Shown: one piece after another, positions 6,669 through 13,858 of the stretch
Layout: every line of letters starts with the position of its first letter
How positions within the stretch are numbered: position 1 is the stretch's first letter
Source: an uncultured Phenylobacterium sp.
GTDB lineage: Bacteria > Pseudomonadota > Alphaproteobacteria > Caulobacterales > Caulobacteraceae
Reading direction: 5' to 3'
Assembly: GCA_945952355.1 (NCBI GenBank)
Contig: CAMFIW010000024.1
Location: 1-14,094 of the forward strand
DNA: 14,094 bases
The notes under the pieces: generated by a model
What the model saw: the letters and a program-made list of their open reading frames with translations, nothing else
Database searches by the model: none
Told to the model about the DNA's origin: nothing
Position numbers and translations under genes: made by a program

Positions 6669-7967
6669 CTAGGGATTGTAGGCCCGCTCGCCGTGGGCCG
6701 ACATGTCGAGGCCCTCGTCGATCGCCTCGTCGGTGGCGCGCAGGCCGGTGGTGCGGCGCACGATGAAGACAAGGGCCAGGGTCGCGATCCCCGACCAGGC
6801 GCATACCGCCAAGACGCCTATGAGCTGGGTCACGGCCTGGCCGGCCATGCCGACCCCGGCCGCATAGCCCGCGCCGCCGGCCGCCGGAGCCGCCAAGATC
6901 GCGACCAGTAGGGTCCCCAGGATGCCGCCGACGCCGTGGACCGCGAACACATCGAGGCTGTCGTCGACGCGCAGGCGATGCTTCACCAGCTCGACGGCGT
7001 AGAAGCAGACGACGCTGCCCGCCGCGCCCAGCAGGACGCCGCCGAGCGGCCCCACGAAGCCGGAGGCCGGGGTGACGGTGGCGAGGCCCGCCACCACGCC
7101 GGTGACCAGGCCCACCATGCTGGAGCGCCCGAAGCGGACCCGCTCGATCACCGCCCAGACCAGGCCGGCGGCGGCGGCCGACATGTGTGTGGCGACCAAC
7201 GCGGCGCCCGCGTCGCCGTTTGCGGCCAGCGCGCTGCCGGCGTTGAAGCCGTACCAGCCGACCCAGAGCATGCCGGCGCCCATCATGGTCATGCCGGGAT
7301 TGTGCGGCGGCGACAGGTCGCGGGGATAGCCGTCGCGCGGACCGAGCCGCCAGGCGACCAGCAGGGCCGAGACCCCCGCCGTGGCGTGGACCACCAGGCC
7401 GCCGGCATAGTCCATGACGTGGCGGGCCTGCAGCCAGCCGCCGCCCCACACCCAGTGGCAGACCGGCGCATAGACCACGAGCAGCCAAAGCGCGGAGAAC
7501 AGCAGGACGGCGGAGTACTTGATGCGCTCGACGAAGGCGCCGACGATCAGGGCCGGGGTGATGATGGCGAAGGCCATCTGGAAGGCGAAGAAGACCGTCT
7601 CGGGCAGACCCGAGCTGATCGCGCCGCGGCCGACCGACAGCAGGCCGACCTTGGCGAGGTCGCCGACCAGCGGGCCGGTCCCGGAGAAGGACAGGCTGTA
7701 GCCGCCGAGCAGCCAGACCAGCGAGGCCAGGCAGGCGATGGCCACGCAGTGGGCCATGACCGACAACACGTTCTTGCCGCGCACCAGGCCGGCATAGAAA
7801 AGGGCCAGGCCCGGGAGGGTCATGAACAGGACCAAGGCCGTGGCGGCGAGGATCCAGGCCGTGTCGCCATGATCCGGCGCGGCGGCCGGCGCCTGGGCCA
7901 GGGCCGGCCCCGCAAGCGCCGTCGCGATCGCAAGGGCGCCCGCGCCCGTCCAAGACCTAGCCGTCAT
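6669..7967 (-). CDS. amtB: Ammonium transporter, Amt/MEP/Rh family
   Basis: A 432-residue ammonium channel. A cleavable-looking signal peptide (1-25, ending ALAQA) is followed by about eleven hydrophobic segments. Every key residue of E. coli AmtB is present at a constant offset of 26: Phe133 and Phe241 (the gate, Phe107/Phe215), Trp174 and Asp186 (recruitment site side, Trp148/Asp160) and the twin histidines His194 and His344 (His168/His318). The C-terminal tail EGLDMSAHGERAYNP is the conserved cytoplasmic segment that GlnK contacts in other species, implying PII control. GGGGGA (7980-7975) lies 7 nt before the ATG, inside a hairpin. No glnK is next to it; the upstream gene on this strand is cheW. 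Its stop is 3 bp from yggU's. Confidence 0.96.
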   Translation of the reverse strand: MTARSWTGAGALAIATALAGPALAQAPAAAPDHGDTAWILAATALVLFMTLPGLALFYAGLVRGKNVLSVMAHCVAIACLASLVWLLGGYSLSFSGTGPLVGDLAKVGLLSVGRGAISSGLPETVFFAFQMAFAIITPALIVGAFVERIKYSAVLLFSALWLLVVYAPVCHWVWGGGWLQARHVMDYAGGLVVHATAGVSALLVAWRLGPRDGYPRDLSPPHNPGMTMMGAGMLWVGWYGFNAGSALAANGDAGAALVATHMSAAAAGLVWAVIERVRFGRSSMVGLVTGVVAGLATVTPASGFVGPLGGVLLGAAGSVVCFYAVELVKHRLRVDDSLDVFAVHGVGGILGTLLVAILAAPAAGGAGYAAGVGMAGQAVTQLIGVLAVCAWSGIATLALVFIVRRTTGLRATDEAIDEGLDMSAHGERAYNP

Positions 7968-7975
7968 GACGAAAT

Positions 7976-8007
7976 CCCCCGCGCCCCTTTGGCGGGGCTG
8001 TCGGGGG
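7976..8007 (-). promoter_or_regulatory. Strong hairpin covering the amtB ribosome-binding site
   Basis: On the minus strand CCCCCG (8007-8002) pairs with CGGGGG (7981-7976), and inside it GCCCC (7998-7994) pairs with GGGGC (7987-7983) around a GCCAAA loop. That is 11 G-C pairs with one small internal loop (ACA against G). The 3' arm contains the G-run of the Shine-Dalgarno GGGGGA, so folding would hide the ribosome-binding site of amtB. Confidence 0.55.
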
Positions 8008-8015
8008 ATATCAGC

Positions 8016-8031
8016 TACATGAGCCGTGCCG
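8016..8031 (-). promoter_or_regulatory. Weak sigma-54-like element upstream of amtB
   Basis: The minus strand reads CGGCACGGCTCATGTA. Against the -24/-12 consensus TGGCACGN4TTGCA it keeps GGCACG but has GT in place of the nearly invariant GC at -12. It would place the start near 8005, about 38 nt before the ATG. Ammonium transporter genes are often NtrC/sigma-54 controlled, which is the only reason to mention it. Confidence 0.2.
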
Positions 8032-8096
8032 ATTTTGCAGGCGGAAAGCTCAACCGCCCGCGCATTTTTTGTGCAGGCCCTCGCGAGCCTGGACCG

Positions 8097-8558
8097 TCAG
8101 GCTGCGATGGCCGTGTCCGCCGGCTGGACCTGGTCCAGCGACAGCAGGCTGACGATGCCGGTCTCGGTGGTCATGACGCCGGCCACGAAGGCCGCCGATT
8201 CCCCTGAGCCGACATCCGGCGCCGGCTGGATCAGGCCCTCGGTGACCGTGAGGATGTCGCTGACAGCGTCGACCACGAGGCCCATCTGGACCTCGCCGAT
8301 CTGGGCCACGACGACGACGGACGACGAGTTGGGCTCGGCCGGGCCGAGGCCCAGGCGCGCGCCGAGGTCGATCACCGGCAGGATGGCCCCGCGCAGGTTC
8401 ATCATGCCCAGCACGTGCGGCGGGGCGTGCGGCAGCGGGGTCGCCGCGGTCCAGCCGCGGATCTCGCGCACCGCCATGATGTCGATGGCGTAGGCTTGGT
8501 CCCCGATGCGGACCGAGATCAACTCGGCGCCCGGGGCGGGAATGCGGGACGTATCCAT
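8097..8558 (-). CDS. cheW: Chemotaxis coupling protein CheW
   Basis: A 153-residue single-domain CheW, the adaptor that links chemoreceptors to the histidine kinase CheA. It has the usual two beta-barrel lobes. The signature is MMNLRGAILPVIDLGARLGL (52-71), with Arg56 in the NLRG motif that contacts CheA and receptor in characterised homologues. VVVVAQIGEVQMGLVVDAV (81-99) is the second conserved strand pair. The ATG at 8558 lies 2 nt after the receptor gene's TGA, and its ribosome-binding site GGGAGGAG lies within the receptor's last codons, so the two are almost certainly one translationally coupled operon. No cheA, cheY or cheR is in the window; it may serve a cluster encoded elsewhere. 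The roughly 130 bp after it hold only the amtB control region. Confidence 0.94.
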   Translation of the reverse strand: MDTSRIPAPGAELISVRIGDQAYAIDIMAVREIRGWTAATPLPHAPPHVLGMMNLRGAILPVIDLGARLGLGPAEPNSSSVVVVAQIGEVQMGLVVDAVSDILTVTEGLIQPAPDVGSGESAAFVAGVMTTETGIVSLLSLDQVQPADTAIAA

Positions 8559-8560
8559 GC

Positions 8561-10456
8561 TCAGAACTCCTCCCAGGAGTCGGTTTCGGGCGCCAACCGG
8601 GCCGCCGTCGCCGCGCCGGAGGCGTAGGCTGGGGATCGGTTTCGGGTGGGCCGGGGGCTCGATCGTTCGGCCCGAGGCGTCGCCGGCCTGTCGCCCACAC
8701 GGAACTGGGCCATGAGCCGCGCGAGCTCCTTGGCCTCCGTGGCGAGCGCGTGGCTGGCGGCGGTGGACTGTTCGACCATGGCCGCATTCTGCTGCGTAAC
8801 CTGATCCATTTGATTAACAGCCGTGTTGACCTGGTGCAGCCCCGTGGCCTGCTCCTGCGCGCTGGCGGCGATCTCGCCCACAACGCCCGTGATCTCGGTC
8901 ACCTGGGACACGATCCGCTGCAACGCGGCGCCGGTTTCACCCACCAGGCTGACCCCCGCGCCGACCTGCTGGGCGGAGGCGGTGATGAGGGCCTTGATCT
9001 CCTTGGCGGCTTCGGCGGAGCGCTGGGCGAGGGCGCGGACTTCCGAGGCCACGACCGCGAAGCCCTTGCCGGCGTCGCCGGCGCGGGCCGCCTCGACCCC
9101 GGCGTTCAGGGCCAGAAGGTTGGTCTGGAAGGCGATCTCGTCGATCACCCCGATGATCTGGCTGATCTGCTGGGCCGAAGCCTCGATCTCGCCCATGGCG
9201 TCGACCGCTTTGCGGACGACCTCGCCCGAAACCTCGGCGTCCTTGGCCGCCTGGCCCACCACGTTGCGCGCGTGGTTCGCGCCCTCGGCCGTCTTGCGCA
9301 CCGTGGCGGTGATCTGGTCGAGGGCCGCGGCGGTCTCTTCCAGGCTGGCCGCCTGCTGCTCGGTGCGGCGCGACAGGTCGTCGGCGGCGGTCGAGATCTC
9401 GCCGGCCCCGTTGGTCATCGCCCCGGCGCTCTCCGAAATGCCGCGCATCGTGGTCTGCAACGCCTCGGCCGTGGCGTTGAAGTCGGCGCGCAACTGCTCG
9501 TATTCGGGCGCGAAGGCCTGGGAGACGCGGCTGGTCAGGTCGCCGCCGGAGAGCCGCGACAGACCGTCGGCCAGCCCCGCGACCACCGCCGCCTGCTGGC
9601 GGGCGGCCTCGGCCTGGGCCTGCTCGTTGCGAGCGCGTTCGGCTTCCGTGACGCGGCGCTGTTCGGCGGCCTCGCCTTCCAGGGCCCGCTTCTGGATTGC
9701 GGCGTCCTTGAAGCTCAGCACAGCCTTGGCCATCTCGCCGACTTCGTCTCCGCGGCCCAGGGCCGGGACCTCGACCGAATTGTCGCCCGCGGCCAGGCGC
9801 CCCATGGTCCCGGTCATGGCCCGCACCGGCGCGGCGATGGCGCGCGTCAGCAGCCAGGCCATGGCTGCCGCGACGCCCAGCGCGACCACGGTGCCGACCG
9901 CCAGGGACCATTGAGCTTCGTGGATCGCCTTCTGTTGGTCACCCCATCGCTTCGCGACCAGCGCTTCCTGCGCCTTCATGGTGTCGCCCTGGATTTCACG
10001 CACCTTCGCCAGGCGCAGGGTGTCGACGAGGGCGCGCCCATCCGCCGCCGTGGCGGGGTCTTTCAGCAGTGCGACCTGATGCTCGGTCTGAACACGCCAA
10101 TCATCGACCGCAGCGCGCATCTGGTCGGCGCGTGCGCGCTGCTCGGCGCGGGTCGTGCGGGCGCGGAAGGCGGCCAGGTGGCTGTCCAGCTCGGCGCCGT
10201 ACTTCGAGTAGTTTTCCAGAAACTTCGGTTCGCCGGTCGCCGCGAAGGCGCGCACGGCGTTCTGTTGCTCCACCGCGTTCTGAAGCACCGCGTTGACGTC
10301 CTTGCTGTTCATGTAGCTGACGTTGTTCTTGCGCGCCATGTCGAGCGTGGTGCTCAGCGCCGAGAACAGAACGCCCGCGTCGATGATGAATACCGCAAGT
10401 ATGAGCGCGAACGCCGCGCTCAGTTTGCCAGAAATCTTCAAGTTCGCGAGGTTCAC
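8561..10456 (-). CDS. Methyl-accepting chemotaxis protein
   Basis: A 631-residue transmembrane chemoreceptor. TM1 (about 12-35) and TM2 (about 183-203) enclose a periplasmic helical sensor of about 150 residues, probably a four-helix bundle; the ligand is unknown. A HAMP domain follows (about 200-255), then a second HAMP-like unit (about 290-343), then the signalling domain, whose hairpin tip contains [20 protein letters not shown] (439-458). An Arg/Ser/Pro-rich tether (about 590-626) ends in S-W-E-E-F, matching the xWxxF pentapeptide that docks CheR/CheB. The start is taken as the GTG at 10456 (GGGAC 5 nt upstream), giving [12 protein letters not shown]; an in-frame ATG at 10507 would add 17 Arg-rich residues with no ribosome-binding site. 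It is followed by cheW with a 2-nt gap. Confidence 0.94.
   Translation of the reverse strand: MNLANLKISGKLSAAFALILAVFIIDAGVLFSALSTTLDMARKNNVSYMNSKDVNAVLQNAVEQQNAVRAFAATGEPKFLENYSKYGAELDSHLAAFRARTTRAEQRARADQMRAAVDDWRVQTEHQVALLKDPATAADGRALVDTLRLAKVREIQGDTMKAQEALVAKRWGDQQKAIHEAQWSLAVGTVVALGVAAAMAWLLTRAIAAPVRAMTGTMGRLAAGDNSVEVPALGRGDEVGEMAKAVLSFKDAAIQKRALEGEAAEQRRVTEAERARNEQAQAEAARQQAAVVAGLADGLSRLSGGDLTSRVSQAFAPEYEQLRADFNATAEALQTTMRGISESAGAMTNGAGEISTAADDLSRRTEQQAASLEETAAALDQITATVRKTAEGANHARNVVGQAAKDAEVSGEVVRKAVDAMGEIEASAQQISQIIGVIDEIAFQTNLLALNAGVEAARAGDAGKGFAVVASEVRALAQRSAEAAKEIKALITASAQQVGAGVSLVGETGAALQRIVSQVTEITGVVGEIAASAQEQATGLHQVNTAVNQMDQVTQQNAAMVEQSTAASHALATEAKELARLMAQFRVGDRPATPRAERSSPRPTRNRSPAYASGAATAARLAPETDSWEEF
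8567..8574 (-). promoter_or_regulatory. cheW ribosome-binding site inside the receptor's CheR-docking codons
   Basis: GGGAGGAG on the minus strand is made of the codons TGG GAG GAG that encode Trp-Glu-Glu of the receptor's terminal WEEF. It lies 8 nt before the cheW ATG at 8558, an ideal spacing, and is the only good Shine-Dalgarno near that start. Confidence 0.8.
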
Positions 10457-10519
10457 GGCAGGTCCCTGTTGGTGACGAGGAAATCGCCTGAGCCTTAGCC
10501 GCGTCACTCTTATGGCCGG

Positions 10520-10533
10520 TTAACCTGGCTTAA
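10520..10533 (-). promoter_or_regulatory. CtrA-box-like TTAA pair upstream of the chemoreceptor gene
   Basis: TTAA at 10520-10523 and TTAA at 10530-10533 are separated by 6 bp; the CtrA consensus is TTAA-N7-TTAA, so spacing is one short. Reading on the minus strand, the TTAACC half lies 18 bp upstream of GCTAAG, part of GCTAAGGC, a 6-of-8 match to the Caulobacter -10 consensus, so the box would overlap the -35 region as at many CtrA-controlled promoters. The arrangement is suggestive but not consensus. Confidence 0.35.
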
Positions 10534-10678
10534 GCATGACTTGACACGTTGTCGCACCGCTGAGCTTCATCGAACGTTGAAATGGCGACGGACAACTCAG
10601 GCTGGACTTTGTACAACTTGACATAGGCGTCAGGAATGGGGGCTGGCGCACGCGGGGCCGCCGTCCCAGATTGGCGAC

Positions 10679-11419
10679 ATGGCTTCCCGTTCCGACCTCG
10701 CGCGCCTGATCGATGAGGCGCGATACATCACGGCCTTCACTGGCGCTGGAATTTCGACCGAGTCCGGCATTCCCGATTTCCGATCGCCCGGCGGCGTGTG
10801 GAGCAGGATGAAGCCCATCCAGTTCGGCGATTTCGTGCGCGACCCCGATATGCGGCGCGAGGCCTGGAGCCGGGCCTTTTCCGGTCGCGCCGGCTGGACC
10901 GGCCGGGCGCCGAACGCCGGCCACATGGCGCTGGCCCGCCTCGCCGAGAGGGGCAAGCTGAAGAGCGTCATCACCCAGAACGTCGACAACCTGCACCTGG
11001 ACTCAGGGCTCACCACCAACCAGGTGATCGAGCTGCACGGCAACGCCAGCTACGCTACTTGCCTGGAATGCGGCCTGCGCCACGAGATCGACGACCTGCG
11101 GCCCGCCTTCGTCGAGCGAGGCGAGATCCCAGCCTGCCGTGAGTGCCTGGGCCTCGTAAAGACCGCCACCATCTCGTTTGGCCAGGCCATGCCGGAAGCG
11201 CCGATGATACGGGCGGAGGCGGAGACGCTGGCCTGCGACCTCTTCCTGGTCCTGGGCTCGTCCCTAGTGGTCTATCCGGCCGCCGGATTTCCGCTGATCG
11301 CCAAGCGCAACGGGGCCCGCCTGGCTATCGTCAATCGCGAGCCGACCGAGCTGGATGGTTTCGCTGATCTGGTGCTGAACGACGAGATCGGGCCGGCCCT
11401 GAGCGAGATCATCCCGTGA
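10679..11419 (+). CDS. Sir2-family NAD-dependent protein deacylase
   Basis: A complete 246-residue sirtuin. It removes acyl groups from lysine in an NAD+-dependent reaction in the cytoplasm. The NAD-binding motifs are GAGIS (22-26) and PDFRS (32-36); TQNVDNLH (99-106) and the catalytic His120 in ELHGN follow. A structural zinc site is intact with Cys128, Cys131, Cys153 and Cys156. GSSLVVYPAA (193-202) and VNREPT (218-223) complete the Rossmann core. The Tyr-x-x-Arg pair that marks desuccinylase/demalonylase sirtuins (CobB, SIRT5) is not evident, so plain deacetylase activity is more likely. No ribosome-binding site precedes the ATG and its promoter is not clear; two TTGACA sequences lie upstream (10541, 10618) without convincing -10 partners. 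An acetyl-CoA synthetase partner is not nearby. Confidence 0.93.
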   Translation: MASRSDLARLIDEARYITAFTGAGISTESGIPDFRSPGGVWSRMKPIQFGDFVRDPDMRREAWSRAFSGRAGWTGRAPNAGHMALARLAERGKLKSVITQNVDNLHLDSGLTTNQVIELHGNASYATCLECGLRHEIDDLRPAFVERGEIPACRECLGLVKTATISFGQAMPEAPMIRAEAETLACDLFLVLGSSLVVYPAAGFPLIAKRNGARLAIVNREPTELDGFADLVLNDEIGPALSEIIP

Positions 11420-11483
11420 ATTTTGCGAGAAATCGTCTCAGGGGGCTTCGCTTTTTGGCCTGAAGACACTAAGTGCCCGGGCC

Positions 11484-11813
11484 ATGATCCATCCGAAGAA
11501 CTCTACTTTTAACGACCGTCAGGCCGCGTCGGCGGCCGCCAAGAAGGCCCTGCTCGAAAAACTGAAGCCGCGGCCGACCGTCACCGACCCGAACCTGGGC
11601 CAGCGCAAGGCCGAGCGGGAGCTCGAGCTGGAGATCCTCCGCGAAGAGCGCCGCAAGGAGCGTGAGACCCGCCGGGCCGAGAACGAGCGCCTCGAAGCGA
11701 TCCGCCGCGAGGAAGAGCTGCTCGACCAGGAAGCCCGCGAGCTGGCTCTGCGCGCCGCCCAGAAGGCCGCCCGCGACGCCCGCTACGCCGCGCGCAAGCA
11801 GCGCCGCAAGTAA
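11484..11813 (+). CDS. DUF6481 family protein, highly charged and helical
   Basis: A 109-residue protein of extreme composition: rich in Glu, Arg, Lys and Ala with almost no aromatic residues. From about residue 40 to the end it should form one long helix or coiled coil. The start MIHPKNSTFNDRQAASAAAKKALLEKLK and the end AARDARYAARKQRRK fit the DUF6481 family of alphaproteobacteria, judged from memory of that pattern. No enzymatic motif is present; the function is unknown, and nucleic-acid binding is a guess from the basic C-terminus. The ATG lacks a ribosome-binding site; CTAAGT (11469-11474), a possible -10, ends 9 nt upstream, so its mRNA may have a very short leader. It ends 3 bp before the stop of the convergent hydrolase gene. 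Confidence 0.75.
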   Translation: MIHPKNSTFNDRQAASAAAKKALLEKLKPRPTVTDPNLGQRKAERELELEILREERRKERETRRAENERLEAIRREEELLDQEARELALRAAQKAARDARYAARKQRRK

Positions 11814-11816
11814 GAC

Positions 11817-13745
11817 CTAGGCCTTACGCGCCGGGATCACCGGCAGCACCACCTGGGACGGACGCGCCCGGTCCATGAAGACCGTGTTGCGCGCGATGCG
11901 CCGTGGGCCGGCCGAGCCCTCGGGCGCGCCCGTGTTCGGATTGACGTCGAAGTGCGGAAAGTTGGACGAGGACACGTCCAGCCGGATGCGATGCCCCATC
12001 TTGAAGAGGTTCGAGGTCGGGAAGCACTCGACGAGGATTTCCGCCACCTCGCCGGGCGCGATCATTTCCGGCCGCTCCCAGGACTTCCGGTAGCGCAGAC
12101 GCAGAATTCCGTCCGTCAGGTTCATCGCATAGCCCTGAGGATAGTCCGGATTGGGCGGATGGACGTCCACCAGCTTGACCGTGACGTCGGTGTCCGGCCC
12201 GTCTGTGGCCACCCACAGCCGGGCGACGATCGGACCGGTGACCTCGAGATCGGCGGCCAGCGGCTCGGTCTCGAAGCTCAGCACGTCCGGCCGGTCCTTC
12301 AGCGCACGCCCCGGCTCGGTCGTTCCGAAGAAGGCGGGCCCCTCGCGCTGGTCGAAGGCGCCGCCGCGCATCACCGGCTCGCCCGAGGTGATCGAGCCGC
12401 CGCAGCTTGGAACCGGACGATCCGGATCGAACAGGAAGGAGCGCGCGCCCTTGGCCGGGACCTCTGTCGAAAGGCGGCCGTCGGCGTGCAGGTGATAGGC
12501 GGTCGGCCGCGCGTCGGGGATCGGCCAGTCGGCCTCCGTCCGCCAGCGCCCGCCGTGGTCCATGCGTCCCGACGCGATCTTCCGGCCCGAGCCACCGCCC
12601 ATCACGAACAGACGTACTGCGGGCTCCGTCTCGGCCCCCGTGCGCACGCCCTTCAACCAGGTGTCGAACCAGCGCAGCCGCAGGGTCAGATGGTCGGGGG
12701 CCAGATGTCCGTCGAGAGTCGCCTGCGGCCCGAAATCCACGTCGCCCGCATAGGTCAGCGAGCGGTCGCCGTGAGTCCACGGTCCGAGGATCAGGCGCAC
12801 CGGCCCGCGCTTTAGCGCCTTCAGGCCCACATAGTTGTCGGTCGCCGTCCGCGGATAGGGGTCGTACCAGGACGACATGTGGACCATCGGGGCGTCGCAG
12901 AACTGCGGGTAGAAGCCCTGGGCGTAGATCCCGAGCTGCTTCCAGAAGCCGTCGAAGACCCCGTGCTCCCACTGGTCGAACACGTAGGTTTCGTATTCCG
13001 GGGCCGGTGTGAGCGGCGAGCGCCCCCGAGCCCAGGGCATGCGGGCGAACCAGGCCTTGATGTCGATAGCCTTGAGGGCCGCGACGGCCTTCGGGTCGTT
13101 GGCCACGGCCGGGCTCTCGAAGGCCGAGCGGTAAGCCCAGGTGACCTGCTTCAGTTCGAAGGCGCCGCCCTGGCGGATGCCGCCCTGGTAGGCGTTGGAG
13201 AACCCGCCGGAGTCCAGGAACATGGCCGCCACCCCGGGCGCGCCGGCGCAGCCCAAAGCGCCCTGGGTATGGGCCGCATAGGACAGTCCCATGGTGCCGA
13301 TCTTGCCGTCGCACCACGGCTGGGCGACGATCCAGGCGCAGCAATCGTAGCCGTCGAGCCCGTCGCTGAGATACTTCACGAATGCGCCCTGCGAGCCGTA
13401 GCGGCCGCGACAGTCCTGGTAGATCACCACATAGCCGCGCGAGACGAAGTAGGCGGCGACCTCGGCGCGGGACTTGGGCTTGGGGTCGGTCGCGGTGCGC
13501 TCGGATCGCGAATCCACCGTCTTTCCGTAGGGCGTCCGCTCCAGGATGACCGGGAACCGGCCCTCGACGGGCCTGCCGTCACGGGCCGGCCGGTAGATGT
13601 CGGTCGCGAGCCGCACGCCGTCCCGCATGGTCACCATGACGTCGGAGGCGAGCGAGACCTCGTAGGGCGCCTCGGCCTTAGCCCGGCCGGCGGCCACAAT
13701 GGACCCGGCCAGCGCCGCGAAACCCCTGCGGGTCCAACCTGTCAT
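11817..13745 (-). CDS. CocE/NonD family hydrolase, Tat-exported (X-Pro dipeptidyl-peptidase S15-like)
   Basis: A 642-residue alpha/beta hydrolase. The N-terminus MTGWTRRGFAALAG has a twin-arginine motif (TRRGF, residues 5-9) before a hydrophobic run and AKA at 22-24, suggesting Tat export as a folded enzyme. The S15-type hydrolase domain spans about 30-330: nucleophile Ser155 in GLSYAA, a probable acid Asp295 in SSWYDPYPRT, and His325 in GPWTHGD. Between them a helical cap (about 185-280) sets specificity. The C-terminal jelly-roll domain (PF08530-like, about 360-635) follows. Family members are esterases such as cocaine esterase, glutaryl-7-ACA acylases or X-Pro peptidases; the natural substrate here is unknown. 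GAGGG a few bases before the ATG supports the start. It is divergent from the partial gene at the right edge. Confidence 0.9.
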   Translation of the reverse strand: MTGWTRRGFAALAGSIVAAGRAKAEAPYEVSLASDVMVTMRDGVRLATDIYRPARDGRPVEGRFPVILERTPYGKTVDSRSERTATDPKPKSRAEVAAYFVSRGYVVIYQDCRGRYGSQGAFVKYLSDGLDGYDCCAWIVAQPWCDGKIGTMGLSYAAHTQGALGCAGAPGVAAMFLDSGGFSNAYQGGIRQGGAFELKQVTWAYRSAFESPAVANDPKAVAALKAIDIKAWFARMPWARGRSPLTPAPEYETYVFDQWEHGVFDGFWKQLGIYAQGFYPQFCDAPMVHMSSWYDPYPRTATDNYVGLKALKRGPVRLILGPWTHGDRSLTYAGDVDFGPQATLDGHLAPDHLTLRLRWFDTWLKGVRTGAETEPAVRLFVMGGGSGRKIASGRMDHGGRWRTEADWPIPDARPTAYHLHADGRLSTEVPAKGARSFLFDPDRPVPSCGGSITSGEPVMRGGAFDQREGPAFFGTTEPGRALKDRPDVLSFETEPLAADLEVTGPIVARLWVATDGPDTDVTVKLVDVHPPNPDYPQGYAMNLTDGILRLRYRKSWERPEMIAPGEVAEILVECFPTSNLFKMGHRIRLDVSSSNFPHFDVNPNTGAPEGSAGPRRIARNTVFMDRARPSQVVLPVIPARKA

Positions 13746-13858
13746 GCCCGGCCCTCGCCCTGGTTCGCCCCCAGCCTAGCGGCCCGCGGCCCGCTTGGCG
13801 ATGCGCGGCCCGCGTGTCATCGTCGCGCCAAATCTGTCTTCTTGTGGAAACCGACCGC

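Noticed and set aside
8074..8091. Hairpin CAGGC/GCCTG after cheW as an intrinsic terminator
   Set aside because: On the cheW strand the stem is only 5 bp and is followed by A residues, not U residues.
8750..10498. Open frame of 582 codons on the plus strand opposite the chemoreceptor gene
   Set aside because: Shadow of the receptor gene: biased composition, no domain, no ribosome-binding site, and the receptor's motifs are fully intact.
10457..10507. Upstream ATG start for the chemoreceptor
   Set aside because: It would place an Arg-rich 17-residue extension before the first membrane segment and lacks a ribosome-binding site; the GTG at 10456 fits the family N-terminus.
10618..10646. TTGACA at 10618 as the sirtuin gene's -35
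   Set aside because: The position 17 bp downstream reads GGCTGG, with no acceptable -10 at any normal spacing.
11824..13344. Long alternative minus-strand frame within the CocE-family hydrolase gene
   Set aside because: Out-of-frame reading of a complete hydrolase; Arg/Gly/Pro-rich and without motifs.
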